Below, one piece after another: positions 43,601 through 55,586 of a stretch of DNA of 64,000 bases. Where the stretch lies: NCBI GenBank assembly GCA_036172665.1, contig CM069875.1:13472001-13536000 (forward strand). Direction: 5' to 3'. Each line of letters opens with the position of its first letter. The first letter of the stretch is position 1. Both the position numbers and the translations under genes were made by a program. This DNA comes from Prosopocoilus inquinatus (Eukaryota; Arthropoda; Insecta; Coleoptera; Lucanidae). The notes below the pieces were generated by a model, which saw only the letters and a list, made by a program, of their open reading frames with translations, ran no database searches and was not told the DNA's origin.

Positions 43601-43794
43601 AATAAACTATACAGGGTGGACCAACAGTGTGTGGGTGGAAGATTGTGGCGTTACCATTGAAAATTTTTGAAATCTGTGTGCGCAATAACATACATATCGG
43701 CTAAAATTATTTAGACTTATACAGAGTGTTCCGTAAGAGTTGACGACCCTAACATATGTTTTTTTTTTTTTAATGGAACACCCTATATATTATT
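43601..43794. other. degenerate mariner-tip sequences
   Basis: TATACAGGGTGGACC at ~43611, TACAGAGTGTTCCG at ~43721 and AATGGAACACCCTATATA at ~43772 are tips of the kind seen throughout the window. No body could be defined. Confidence 0.4.
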
Positions 43795-43913
43795 GCACAC
43801 CTAAAATTAACCGTCAGAAAAACTAAAAGAGCTAACCAAACAACACGGAAATAGGGAACTAAATAGTCCAAAGACCCAAAAAAACTTCTTATCCTAACGA
43901 ATAAATAAGTATA
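43795..43913 (+). repeat. repeat H, further partial copy
   Basis: AAAATTAACCGTCAGAAAAAC through CTAACGAATAAATAAGTA matches 43460-43570. It is cut by the element that starts at 43914 and seems to continue at 45921-45975 (AATTCCCTGTTATTTGATAC). Confidence 0.65.
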
Positions 43914-45920
43914 CCGGCTGTTTCAAATTGGGTGTGCACTGAAGGGATCTCCTAAACCGTAAGGGACACAAATTCGGTTAAATAGAAGAAAAGTTGCATG
44001 AATCAATGCCTAATTCGTATCCATTGAGAGAATGATTTTTTTCTAATTTCTTCTTGAGTTATTAATAAAAATGTGAAAAAATCGATTTTTTTTCTCTCTT
44101 TTATTATACATAATTTTGAAATTCTGATTTAACTTTCTACAGGCACTTTTTGATTCTGCTTCGAATAAGAGTAATAGAATTGAAGTCAAACGTTTCGTCT
44201 TCCCACGACCATCATCAGTTTCGATTTTTTAAATACAACTTATGTCTTTTTATTGTTCTATTCGATAGCATTTTTTCTCCTGATTACAATGATATATCAC
44301 ACTTAATAGTTGATATTAATTTGAAGCTTAAATAATTCAGATTTTATATGAAAATTTTATTTAATACATAATTTCAAATTTCTTGTTCCTTTTCTTATCT
44401 TTTTATTATTCTAGACGAAAGCATTTTTTTCTTTTGATTTCAGTGAGTGTAATACTTAATACCTTTTTTTCAAGTAAAGTTGGAATATGACAAAAAAACT
44501 GATATCGTTTCGTCATGTTTTTCTTAATAAGTAAATTTATTCCTAACCTCTTTTTTTATTTGTTAAGTATTAGCAACAACATTCAGTTGTCGGAAGAGGA
44601 AAAGTCAATAAATATTGACTAAATGCTATTAGGTGGTTAACACAAACCAAATAACAACAGTATAAATATATTAAATTACAAGAACAAAATAAATAAGTTG
44701 AATAAAAATTATAGAAGAAGAACATGAATTTGTGAAATAAATAAAGTGAAATAAATAAATTAAAGTGAATCCTCGAAATGTCCTCACAACTGCTTTCAAG
44801 ACACAGATTCGTTCTTAATCCTATGTGTTGTCTAGCGTGTCGAACATGAATTCGCGAAACATTTCTGTAAGAATCTAATATTCGCCTTCTTAGTTCCTCC
44901 TTATTATTTATCTTAATGCTAGTCACTGTTTCAATGTCCAAAATATAAAGCCTACTTTATCCTGTTTAAATTATGGATGGTGGTTCCGATATAACGTGCC
45001 AAACTTCAACTGGTGAAAACGAGTGAACTTAACCATATTAAAAAAAAAATAAAGATAGTCAAGTGTTGAGAGCCATTGAGTGCTAAAGAAATTAAAAAAA
45101 ATACATTGTTATAGAAAGTATCTTTCAAATTTATTACAAAAATATTCGTTTTAGCTGCCAATGTATTTGTAGAATGCACTATTCAGTAATATCTAAATAT
45201 TTTTAGTATAATTAGTATTCACTTTTTCTTTTAATCCAACAGTGCGAGTCAAAATTAAAAACTAGGCTTTTTCATTCCTATACTAAAGCTGAGATACTGA
45301 TCTAGCAAGTTATATTAGAACCACTAGATATTTCTCGGTAAAAATTCATTTTCGTAAGTGCAGTGCATTATTAAAATAACGATACAGAAAAACTTTAAAT
45401 AGTTTATTATAATTTACACTACAGCTAGGAAAATGAACTAAAAATTTTAAATTATGTATTAAATAAAATTTTCACATAAAAATCTGTATTATTTAAGCTT
45501 CAGATTAATATCAACTATTAAGTGTGATATACCGTTACAATCAGGAGAAAAAATGCTATCGAATAGAACAATAAAAAGACATAAGTTGTATTAAAAAAAT
45601 CGAAACTGATGATGGTCGTGGAAAGACGAAACGTTTGACTTAAATTCTGCTACCTCTATTCGAAGCAGAATCAAAAAGTGCCTGTAGAAAGTTAAATCAG
45701 AATTTCAAAATTAAGTATAATAAAAGAGATACAGAGAGAAAAAGAAAATCAATTTTTTCACATTTTCATTAATATCTCAAGAAGAAATAAGAAAAAAATC
45801 ATTCTCTCAATGGATGCGAATTAGGAATTGATTCGTGCAACTTTTCTTCCATTTAACCAAATTTCTATCTCTTACGGTTTAGGAGATCCCTTCAGTGCAC
45901 ACCCAATTTGAAACAGCCGG
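43914..45920. mobile_element. 2.0 kb element with ~470 bp TIRs
   Basis: CCGGCTGTTTCAAATTGGGT at the left and its inverse at the right begin inverted arms that run to about 44390 and back from about 45440. They share GGGATCTCCTAAACCGTAAG, AAACGTTTCGTCTTCC and TTCTATTCGATAGCATTTTT. Preceded by TA; the right flank (AA) looks mutated. The interior holds a transposase fragment on the minus strand, suggesting a mariner relative. Confidence 0.75.
44761..44941 (-). pseudogene. C-terminal fragment of a mariner-type transposase
   Basis: Starting at 44941 the frame reads IETVTSIKINNKEELRRRIL, then DSYRNVSRIHVRHARQHIG and NLCLESSCEDISRIHFN. The pattern NNKEELRRRI followed by a Cys-containing segment resembles the tail of IS630/mariner transposases downstream of the catalytic core. 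The core itself is not detectable. Identification is by pattern only. Confidence 0.45.
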
Positions 45921-45976
45921 AATAATTCCCTGTTATTTGATACCTAAAAATCCTGAAAAATAAAATAAAATATATA

Positions 45977-47793
45977 CAGGCTGTCCATTTTTTGAGCCCA
46001 AGCATGGGGATCTCACTTATCTTAAGAGATACGAGGCCGATTAAATTAGCCCAAAGTTGCGTATTTTCATGCTAATTAATAATCTGAAAAGCAATTTAAA
46101 TTATTCCTTTTCGTTTTGAAGATATTGAGAAAAAACTAAAATTTTTCATTTTCGTTTTTATTTTTTAAATCGAAAACCGATAAAGCCAAACTTTTATAAC
46201 TTACACATTATTAAGGCACTTTTTTACGGAGAATCTAAATCTGTTATTACATTTACCCGAGCTGTCAAAATTGCAGAGATACGACTGCCAACTTTTTATT
46301 TTTTTATGGGCGCCATATTGGATTTTCATATTTCCAAATAAAGATTTTTTCTCCGATTCTAACAATGTATCACACATTATGGTTGACTTTTTGGCCGAAA
46401 TATCAATTTTTTAATTTTTACAAAGAGAGCTGTGGAAACAATCAAGATGTTGACGCTTACATGGCGCTAGCTACATCAATTGAAAACGCGGAAGAAATTC
46501 TAAAAGCTCAAAGTCATAATATTTTAATTGTAAACAACACCTGCTTTCAGTGCAAAATAATCCTTCTAGCTCAATAAACCAAATTCTTTCAAAGCTACCA
46601 CATTAAGTGGTATGAATGAATGAAGAAAAAAATGGAACTGCCCGGCGATAATGAATGACGAATAAAATTTTATACATTTATAAGAAGCCAGTTAGACGTT
46701 CTTCAAATTGTGATATGATCCGATGTTGACGAGCGAAATACAAAGTTATCAATGACGAGTAGCTGTTCAAGCAACATAGCTAACATAAAAATCATCATTG
46801 TCTGAAAATGGATACCTAAATTTTCGTAAAAAAAAACGTTTCTTATGAAATACATTAATAAACAGTTGATTTCAACAAGATGGCTTGCTCGCTCATGACA
46901 CCTGAGTTGCTGATTGTTTAACTAAAATGTTTTCTAAAAAGAAATAACGGAGACATCGGCTGGCCAGCAGAGGACCAGATTTATCTCCCACAGACTATTT
47001 TCTGATGAGTAGATACAATGAAACACAATTTTATAATACAAAAAGTTGCAGAGTTTAAGCTACCCTACTTTCTGTGGGGTTATGGATATGGATTTTCCAA
47101 TGACGATTCTTATATTTCTTTCAGAATTCTCCACCTGGTGTGGTATATAAAATTGACTGCAGTTTGTCTTGTTAAATCCGAAGAATTGTTTTGTACTTAA
47201 AATAGGGTTGTTTGCAATAAGAATATTATAAAAATTGAGTAATGAAAAATTGATCTTTAAGAACGCAGAATTTCTTCCGTGTTTTCCGTTGGTTAAGCTA
47301 ACGCCACATAAGTGGCAAAATCTTGATTGTTTCCACAGCGCTCTTCGTAAAAATAAAAAAATAGAAATTTTGGTCAAAAAGGCAAATCAACCATAATGTG
47401 TGATACATTGTTAGAATCGTTGAAAAAGAAATTATTTAGAAATACGAAAATCCAATATGGCGTCCATAAGAAAAAAAAAACAGTTGACAGTCGTATCTCT
47501 GCAATTTTGACAGGTCGGGTAAATCTAATGACAGATTTAGATTCTACGTAAAAAAGTGCCTTAATAATGTGTAAATTATAAATGTCTAGCTTTATCTGTT
47601 TTCGATTTAAAAAATTAAAACGAAAATGAAAAATTTTAGTTTTTTCTCAATATCTTCAAATGGAAAAGGAATAATTTAAATTGCTTTTCAGATTATTAAT
47701 TAGCATGAAAATATGCAACTTTTGCCTAATTTAACCGACCTCGTATCTCTTAAGTAAGATCCCCGTACTTGGGCTCGAAAAACGGACAGCCTG
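45977..47793 (+). mobile_element. 1.8 kb element with ~450 bp TIRs, TA target
   Basis: CAGGCTGTCCATTTTTTGAG at the left, reverse complement of the right end CAGGCTGTCCGTTTTTCGAG, TA on both sides. The arms include GATCTCACTTATCTTAAGAG-like, GGAATAATTTAAATTGC-like and ATGTATCACACATTATGGTT. The interior carries remnants of a transposase. Confidence 0.75.
46868..47020 (+). pseudogene. mariner-type transposase core remnant
   Basis: FQQDGLLAHDT (around 46870-46902) resembles the second catalytic Asp motif. About 40 codons later RLASRGPDLSPTDYFLM resembles the segment with the third catalytic Asp. Stops and shifts occur between. The spacing is about right for a DD39-41D enzyme, but indels make the exact number unsafe. 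Confidence 0.5.
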
Positions 47794-48165
47794 TATACTT
47801 ATTTATTCGTTAGAATAAGAAGTTTTTTCGGGTCTTTGGACTATTTATTTCCATATTTCCGTATTGTTTGGTTAGCTCTTATTTGTAAGGTTTTTCTGAC
47901 GGTTAATTTTAAGTGTTTACATATATTTTTTTTCTCGATTTATCATAACATATATATTTTATTTTCAGGATTTTTAGGTATCAAATAACAGGGAATTTAT
48001 ACTTATTTATTCGTTAGAATAAGAACTTTTCTAGGGTCTTTGGACTATTTATTTCCTTATTTCCGTTTTGTTTGGTTAGCTCTTATTTGTAAGGTTTTTC
48101 TGAGGGTTAATTTTAGATATTTACATTTTAATTTATATTTACTTACATTTAGACATATACATTTG
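47794..48165 (-). repeat. repeat H, two inverted tandem copies
   Basis: TACTTATTTATTCGTTAGAATAAG begins at ~47796 and again at ~48000, each followed by GGACTATTTATTTCC, TTTGGTTAGCTCTTATTTGT and TTTCTGACGGTTAATTTTA-like, in the opposite orientation to 43412-43600. Period is about 205 bases. Confidence 0.7.
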
Positions 48166-48787
48166 TGTGCCCAGATTTCGTAGGGACAGCATGGGTAACT
48201 TCTGTATTTGAAGAGATAGAGAGATTAAATTAACAAAACGGTGCAGGTTCGTGAGCTCATTAAGAATCCATTTTCAAATATTACTTGTCATGGCCAACTT
48301 GGTTAAAATTTTACAATAACCAAAATCTCCTAATTTCTTTTATTTGCCGTAACTTTTTTGTTACTTACGATATTGAGATGCGGTTTGAATTAATTTAGGT
48401 TCTTTTATGGGCACTTAATAAAACTAATTTCATTTTTGCAAATTTTCAGTAATCTAACCTAACCTTAAAATTTTAAATTGGAACCCCCTATTTATATATT
48501 ATTACTGTGCTCTTTTTGGATCACTCCATCGTCACAAACCATCAGCTTACTTAATAATTTAAAACAGCTAACTATTCTGCATATGCGTAAGTACCTTTGT
48601 ATGGTCTGCGATTGCGTTCCATTAATTTGGAATACAAATCTGTCCTGTAAAACTTGTCGGATACATGTCTAATACATGAAAAATGTAATACTTGTATGAG
48701 ACAAATTTCAGATTCGTTCTAGACTTATCAAATAACATGTAGGATACACGTATAATACAAATATGTAAGTTTATAAACAAAATTGTG
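48166..48787. other. no gene
   Basis: One TTGGAACCCCCTATTTATAT motif near 48478. Nothing else supportable. Confidence 0.35.
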
Positions 48788-49165
48788 CAAATCGAGCAGC
48801 CTCTGTACAGCTGTTTCAGCCCTGCTTGGGGCTTCTTCAGCAGAGACGTAGCTCGACATTACCACTGCAAACAAAAACGACTTGTCCAATTTATTCGCAA
48901 ATGCGATGTAAGAGTGATGAACAGATAAAATAGTGACATCTTACGATCGCTTTTTGACCTGACATTGCAGTAGGATAGACAAATTGAAGCGAAATTTGCT
49001 CCTAATAAGTCTCCCATGCAAGGCGGCCATGCTTGCTGTCAAAGCATAATGAAAGTTTTTATAAAAATTTTGTGCAAATCATTTTTGATTGCAGTGAAAA
49101 CCTCGAGCAGCCTTACATTTAATTAAACACTGAAACTTGTAATCCGATTCTTGGTGTTTAATTGT
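48788..49165. repeat. 311 bp repeat family, single unit
   Basis: Matches the tandem units at 61211-61785: GAGCAGCCTCTGTACAGCTG, TGCTTGGGGCTTCTTCAGCA, ACGACTTGTCCAATTTATTC, ATCGCTTTTTGACCTGACAT, GCGGCCATGCTTGCTGTCAA. Related but more diverged and partly inverted copies lie at 50240-50740 and 52140-52400. Confidence 0.75.
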
Positions 49166-49566
49166 ATTTACAGCTTGCTTGTAGCCTTGTAGGACGTAGA
49201 GTACAAAAATCCAATAAAAAAAATAGATGTACAGGATGTTTGGAATAAGATGGCAATAATTACAGACCACATTAAAATATTAAAATTTAATCTAATTTAT
49301 CTACATACAAAACTCTTTCGTTCCTGAGGTATAACCTAAAGAGGTAATTTGAAAATAATATTTTCTCAAATATACAGTGTTTCCCAAGAGTAACGGATAA
49401 ATTCTATAAAATGGTTGAAAAAAATATTACAGAAAAACGCTCGGACAGGTCAATTTTTAATTTTAAATTATCATTTGGAGATGTAATTTTCAACCCCCCA
49501 CCCCTCAACCCCTAAGCGACAGTAACCCCAACTCTAAAAATTCAAATAGCAAGGAACCCCTTGCAA

Positions 49567-49893
49567 TACCTCATTTAATAGCATTTCTTACGGAGAATAC
49601 AATAAAAAAAAACTTTTTCAAAATCGGTTGATAAATAACTGAGACATTCAACAAAAATATATTCAAACAAAAGAAAATACAACACTTTAAAAGAAATTAA
49701 ATAAAACAATATTAAAATTAAATTTAACAATTGTTTTTATTACTTATTGCTAGCGTTGTAACAAGGCCTACTCGAATATTGGCACTTGGATTTCAAATAT
49801 TTTGCTAAGTATCTCAGTTATTTATCAAGCGATTTTGAAAAAGTTTTTTTTTATATTGTGTTCTCCATTAAAAATTCTTTTAAATGAGGTATT
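49567..49893. repeat. inverted arms inside the 2.4 kb element
   Basis: 49567-49660 and 49800-49893 match inverted: AATACCTCATTTAA, ATACAATAAAAAAAAACTTT and TCAAAATCGSTTGATAAATA. The spacer is about 140 bases. Confidence 0.6.
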
Positions 49894-50239
49894 AGAATTG
49901 ATTGGTTGGTTTTCTTGAAAGAACCCATCTGAAATCGATTCGCAATAATCATTTAGCCTATCCAGACGTATGTATGTTCACTGTAAAACGACGTAAGAGA
50001 CATTTTCTATGAAATTGGATATTTACCGCTAAACGACAGCGCTAAACGCAATAATTAATATGAATTTTACCACTTGAGTGTCAAAGGCATAGTAATTTAG
50101 TAACTTATATCCTAATGATTTTGCGTCTCCTTTTGTTTTTAGTTTTAAATATTTTAATGGCTATTTTTCCCAATATTTCTTGTTTGAAGTTTATTAAAAT
50201 AATAAAAAGACAAGCACTAACATTAATGCATTAAAATTT

Positions 50240-50740
50240 TTTTTGGCAAATCATTTTTGATTGCAGTGGATGCCTCGAGAATCCTTTGTACTATTTGGGG
50301 CTTCATCAGCAGAAGCGTAGCTCGCGGGTTCCACTCGAAAGCAAAACAACTTGTCCAAGGATATTCGCAAATGCTATGTAATAGTAATGAATAGCTTAAA
50401 TAGCGACATCCTACGATCGCTTTTTGACCTGACATCGCATTTGCGAACATCCTTAGACAAGTCGTTTTGGTTTGCGGTGAAACTCTCGAGCTACGCTTCT
50501 GCTGATGAAGTCCTAAATAAGGCTGAGACAGCTGTACTGGAGAGGATGCTTGACGGATCCACTGCAATCAGAAACGAATTGCAACAATTTTTTTCAAAAT
50601 GTTCATTATGTCTCGACAGCAAGCATGGCCGGCTTGCATGGGATGACTTATTATGTAACAAACTGGCTTCAATTATCTTAATGCAACGTCAGGTCAAAAA
50701 GCAATCGTAGGATGTCGCTATTTAAACTTTTCATTAATGC
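50240..50740. repeat. head-to-head pair of the 311 bp repeat family
   Basis: Left unit (50250-50430) and right unit (50440-50730) face each other across CGATCGCTTTTTGACCTGAC. Left: TTGGGGCTTCATCAGCAGAA and ACAACTTGTCCAAGGATATT. Right: GACAAGTCGTTTTGGTTTGC and TCTGCTGATGAAGTCC. A 119-codon frame across the right unit (50351-50710) is probably a chance product of the repeat. Confidence 0.65.
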
Positions 50741-51608
50741 ATTAGATAAACAGTTAGCTATATCAAATTTCATCAAAAACCAAATGTTGCAAAAATAGTT
50801 TTTCTCGATTTCTAAACAACTGAGTCAAAAGAGCTTACGTCATTTTGCCTTAAACTTCGTGGTCTAGAATGACAAACTGCGGTCATTCAAACCTCAACCT
50901 TTGGTATGTCCAATGCCAGGGTCAGCGTTATTGGAATTGCGGCCTGTAGCATCGCTGCTTGATATGGTTCTCATGCTCAGTGAAAAAATTAAAAATCTAA
51001 TTTGTCTATACACAAAATTTTCGTTTCTGTGATATAACCTATATAAGCAACTTGAAAAGCATTCTTTGAGAAAAAAAACTACGCAACAATTAAATATTGC
51101 ACATTGACATGTAAAATACGCAGATAAAATTCCATGTAATGTTTTCAAGGTAAGTTTGAGTTTTTCGAAATTTCGAGTTTTTGCTGCAATACAATCTTTC
51201 AACCTAATTATCTCGAAAACGGTTAATCTGACGAAGATGAAACTTCATTTCTAGTACAATTTTATTCGTACTTATCAATTTTTGTTTCAGTAGTCTTTAA
51301 AAAGTGACAATAAGTAACTTATTTACTAAAATGATAACCTACTTCCCCGGATCCACGCCACTTGTGAAAAACGCTCAATTGTGTGTGATATATCCATCCC
51401 TGTATTTCACTTATACTGCATGTCAAATTTCAACGATCTACCTCAAACCGTTCCAGATATGAGAAAATATCCTTTTCAAGTTACCTCTTTAGGAGGTTAT
51501 ACCTGAGGAACGAAGAGTTTTGTATGTAGATAATTTAGGTTAAATTGTGGTATTTTAATGTGGTCTAGACATAGTATAATTATTGTCATTTTATTCGATA
51601 ACATCCTG

Positions 51609-52139
51609 AATATCTGTTTTTTTTATTCGATTTTTATACTCTACTAAAAAGACGTCCTACAAGACTACAAGTAAGCTGTACCATGGAAATCTTTAGTCTT
51701 TTTTGAGACCATACAGTCAAAAAAGAAAAACAGCAGAGCCGATAAAATACGAAGGTGACTGATTGTGAGCGAGATTTATCGAATTTATGATCTTCATCTT
51801 CTTTTTTCTTCCATGTCCAAATGTTGCGCAACACTGTTTCAAGTTTCTGCGATTTTTGTCTCCGAACAGTCGAGGTACGTCACATTGTGTCTAGTGTCTA
51901 GCAACTGTTTCGAAACAATCGCGAAACAAAACTTTGAAACAAAGTTCGATTTTGTATCCAAGTGTGTACTAGGCTTAAGTATGTACTAGGCCTAAGTGTG
52001 GACATGCGATAATGTACAGAAACTGTTTCGATTTCGTCGCGTACGACGTGCGACGGACGCGACGGACAGTTTTCTAAAATTTCAATGTCATCACGTTTGC
52101 GTTGGATGTTTAAGGTTTTGTTTTCTGTATTAAACATTT
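51609..52139. other. no gene; repeat fragments
   Basis: 51890-51990 has a small direct repeat GTACTAGGCYTAAGTRTG and phrases shared with 42530-42615. A GC-rich CGTCGCGTACGACGTGCGAC block at ~52037 resembles motifs at 53600. Confidence 0.4.
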
Positions 52140-52400
52140 TTAAACAGTTTAAATAACGACACCCTACAATCGCTTTTTGACCGAAAAGCGGTCGTAGGAT
52201 GTCGCTGTTTAAACTGATCATTACTATTACATCGCATTTGCAATTATCCTTGGTCGAATCGTTTTGGTTTGCAGTGGAACTCCCACGCTACGTTCCGAGC
52301 TAAGTTTCTGCTGAGGAAACCCCAAATAGGGCTGAAACATCTGTACAGAGGCGGTTCGAGGGTTTCACTCCAATCAAAAAGGATTTGCGACAATATTTTA
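52140..52400. repeat. 311 bp family, inverted junction copy
   Basis: A hairpin CCTACAATCGCTTTT, six bases, AAAAGCGGTCGTAGG (about 52167-52202) is followed by TACATCGCATTTGCAATTAT, GTTTTGGTTTGCAGTGGAAC and AGGGCTGAAACATCTGTACA of the same family. Confidence 0.65.
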
Positions 52401-53540
52401 TAAATATTTAGTAAAACTTTTCTACAACAAATGCTCAAGAAGATCTCCGTTCTACATACATAAATTAATTCGCCTGTGCAAAACTCAATCAACTTTATTA
52501 AGCATTTGTGGAGTATTTTTTTTAAATGCCAACATTATTCTGTGTCTCATCGTATCAGAAGTTTTTGGGAGGGGGGAGTCGATTTACTTTATTTTTACAA
52601 AAGAAATTCATCTTTGGAAGGTCCGGAGTTCTTGACGACCAAATCACAGGACTTTCGTCTTCCAATCCATTTGTTTGGAAAATTTTCATGTAAGTACAGA
52701 CTTCTCGGATGCAGCCGATCAGGAAACCGTTCCATGTAAATCCTTTCCGACAATAATGGATTTCTTCGGCATTCTCCGAGTATAAATATCATATCTACCT
52801 TTTTTTCTCTAGATAATTAATTTAGTTAAAATTATCTTGTAAATTTCTGATACAATAAAGATAATAATAATAATTATTATTAATTTCAAAACATTAAAAC
52901 AAATTAATAAAATCACGAATTAAACAAAACGTTAAACATCCAAGGCAAAGCAGATGACACCGAAATTCTAGAAAACTGTAAATATCTCAAAAACTTTTAA
53001 TAGTAAGTACCAATAGCCCGACATTGGTGAAAAGGAAATTTAATTTTACATCTAATGGATGGAGAAAAAAATATAGGGTTCCATTAAAAAAAATGAAATA
53101 CGCTAATTTTAATAAGCCCTTATTGGCGGCTGTAGATTTAATTTAATTTGAAAAAATATTTCTTCCGTGTAGATACAAAAGAAATCTCATTTCCTGTAGA
53201 AATTAATAGTAAAATCTCATTTGCCTCTCTACATTTGTTTCTGAATTATTCAAGATGGCGTAAACTGGCGTATATTTTACTTTAGCATCGATTTGATCAA
53301 AAACGATACATGTTAGGTAGAGCGAATGTTTAATAAACTGACCTTTAAATTCGACGAGGAATTCAAAAATGTAATAAAATATGGGTCATTCCATTTAAAA
53401 TATCGGTATGACCGGAAGTCACTCATATTTGGAAATAATTTTACAAGATACAAAATTAGGAAACTTTTGTATAAAACATTTTTACCTATTTTAAACAATT
53501 TTCGCGTTAAGGAAGAAATACGTTCATTGCTACCCTGTAT
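52401..53540. other. no gene; AAT-rich microsatellite
   Basis: A short TAATAATAATAATTATTATTA tract near 52862 and a TCATTCCATTTAAAATA motif near 53383. Short frames here lack motifs. Confidence 0.35.
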
Positions 53541-53760
53541 ATGAGCACGGGTTCTCTGAAACGCCGCATGCGGCGACCAGCGTTAGGCGGTGGTTTCTCT
53601 GAACGCCCGTCGCGTGCGACGGACGCGGGTACGTTATCGGCGACGACCGAATGATGGTTGTGTAAATAAATGAGCACGGGTTCTCTGAAACGCATGCGAC
53701 GGCCAGCGTTAGCGAGGGGAAATCACACGCTACACGCGTTGGTCAGTATCGTTTTGTAGC
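53541..53760. repeat. GC-rich direct repeat, ~126 bp period
   Basis: GAGCACGGGTTCTCTGAAAC occurs at ~53545 and again at ~53671, each followed by GCATGCG, CGRCCAGCGTTAG-like sequence. Between them are CGTCGCGTGCGACGGACGCG palindromic motifs. It is the most GC-rich patch outside the gypsy and mariner genes. Possibly transposon termini. Confidence 0.6.
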
Positions 53761-54617
53761 ATAGCGACGCACAGTGGAACGATGTAATTTGAGCTACTGG
53801 ACATGCCTACTATAGCTACATAGGTGTACAGATTTTTATGAAAATTTGTATAAATAATAATACCAATAGCATTTACAACAGACGGTGAAAATGAAATTAC
53901 GATTCATTCATCGGTTCATACCAAAATAACAAAAGACTTGTCGTGTTATGTTACATTAAGCTCTGCGTTATTGAAGAAGAATTATGAAAGGAAAATAAAA
54001 ACTAAAATGATTTTTAAAATCGCGTGTTAGCGCAAATTTAGCTAAAATTCGTGACATATAAACGTTAATGTAGTAATATACAGCATGTCCCACAATAGGT
54101 TTTTGGCTACAAAACGAAATAAAAAGGTTGGTACTTTTTTGCCGATACAAAGACTTTCACAGAATTCATTCCTCAGAATGAGCAATTTGAATCTGCAGTC
54201 TAGATAGATGTAATGTTTCATTATGATCATGGCCTACTAATTTGAAAATATTTTTCTGTTATTATTTAGTTACGTTGTAAGCAATTTAAGAAATGTTGGT
54301 ATCGTTGTAAAAAGAAAAAGAAATCTCTAGCGAATGAAATACAAAATTACTTTACTATTAAAAAAAAAATTAGGTCGTATAAATGTTTTGACTAGCAATG
54401 CAATTGTTTACAAATTCAGAATTAACATAGAAATTAGAGAATCTTTGCTAATTTAACCGAATTTCTATCTTCTAAAAAAAACTAACAATAGCAATCCTCT
54501 CAAATTGATTTTCTCACCCATCATGATTAGCTTATTTGGATAAAATTTATTCTAATAAAAGAAATTAATACAAGGAAGGAAACACTAATAGGAAGACTGA
54601 AAAATTCTGTCACTTAC
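53761..54617. other. no gene
   Basis: TATACAGCATGTCCCACAA near 54075 is another tip-like motif. No coding sequence recognised. Confidence 0.35.
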
Positions 54618-54779
54618 GGGATTTGATCCCGAATGTCTCTCGGTTTCGCGGCAAGCATTCTTTGTAAACGCAGAATTTTTCTCTCTTCCTCTTGGTGTTT
54701 GCTTCCTCGTATTAATTTATTTAGTTCAGCACTAACATATACTCCTATATTTGAGATATTCTTATAAACTTTAACGAAA
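54618..54779 (-). CDS. candidate internal exon, unidentified protein
   Basis: On the minus strand a polypyrimidine acceptor (TTTTTTGTGTATCATTACAG) leads into 162 open bases ending at a strong GTAAGTG donor. Phase is 2 on both sides, so the exon is symmetric. The 53 codons read FVKVYKNISNIGVYVSAELN, then KLIRGSKHQEEERKILRLQR, then MLAAKPRDIRDQIP, a mostly helical, charged segment that could form a coiled coil. I do not recognise it. If real, the gene runs opposite to the Ser/Arg-rich gene. Neighbouring exons were not found. The chance that this is an accidental frame is appreciable. Confidence 0.45.
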
Positions 54780-54943
54780 CTGTAATGATACACAAAAAAG
54801 TACAAAATGGCACCAAAGAGGCGTAAGCTGACAAGAAAAATAACAGAACAAAAAGAAACAATTCAAAAAATATTTAATCACAATTTGAATCAACATTTTG
54901 CTCTCCGTCCAAATCATTATTTTTTATTTTCCCTGTATTCCAG

Positions 54944-55025
54944 CCAATTTAAAAAAAAAATTGTATCTGATTATGGATCTACAAGTCATGCAGAGCTTTT
55001 TAGCAAGAATATTTTTTTGTGGAAC
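54944..55025 (+). CDS. weak candidate exon
   Basis: TTTTTATTTTCCCTGTATTCCAG supplies a very good acceptor and AAC-GTAAGT a good donor around 82 open bases encoding KKKIVSDYGSTSHAELFSKN and a few more residues. It could join upstream to a frame beginning MAPKRRKLTRKITEQKE at 54807, but no donor was found there. Length and composition are not decisive. Confidence 0.2.
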
Positions 55026-55586
55026 GTAAGTTATACTTTTTCTCCATTTGTATAAAACTTTTTTGTACACACTGTATGTAAATTATATCTACATATACTT
55101 ATGAGCAAAAATATTGCACTTATTTAATTATATTAATAAATCTAATTCATTTTTTCTGCGAAATATAACTTATATGTAACATTATTATTTTAGTAGACTG
55201 TGACAAACATTTAATTTGTTTATGTTTTAACATTTATCATAATTAAAGGGTCCAACGTAAAAAGTGCCTAATTGTAAATCACTGAAAGTTGCTACTAACA
55301 TGAGATAATTAAAGTAGAAAGTTTTGTAGCTCATAGCGTTCATATATGCGCATTAATTTTGTTATGTATTAAAAAAGAAAGAAATCGTTCTGTATGATTA
55401 TTATAAATGGAGGCCATATTGGATTTTTGTAAGATTAAATAACATTTTTTTTCTCTTTTCAATCATGTATCGCAACCTTCAAAATCATATTTTAATTTTA
55501 AGTCAAGCAAGCGAGGAAAAATAAATGTTGTTTTTACTTAAAAAACAAAAGAAAGTTATAATGAATGCTCAAAGTGCCTGGACATT
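55026..55586. other. no gene
   Basis: ATAAATGGAGGCCATATTGGATTTTT near 55405 is shared with ~6952 and partly with ~46308, so it is part of a repeat family. Nothing else. Confidence 0.35.

Larger units (their letters stand above)
49232..51608. mobile_element. 2.4 kb inverted-repeat element with mariner-like tips
   Basis: CAGGATGTTTGGAATAAGAT at the left and the inverse of CAGGATGTTATCGAATAAAA at the right lead inverted arms of ~160 bases (CAATAATTA, GACCACATTAAAATA, TTATCTACATACAAAACTCT, GGTATAACC). The inverted match also extends ~65 bases outside these tips on both sides (49168 and 51677: GTAGCCTTGTAGGACGTA). The interior holds two further inverted structures. Confidence 0.6.

Noticed and set aside
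50351..50710. 119-codon frame over the inverted repeat
   Set aside because: It follows the repeat unit and the equivalent frame is not kept in the other 311 bp copies.
54604..54635. Hairpin CGGGATTTGATCCCG as a tRNA T-arm
   Set aside because: The loop lacks the TTC pattern and no acceptor, D or anticodon arms are found around it.
54807..55055. 82-codon plus frame starting MAPKRRKLTRK
   Set aside because: Crosses an apparent splice acceptor and an A-rich tract; no donor or homology seen. Only the short stretch 54944-55025 was kept, at low confidence.
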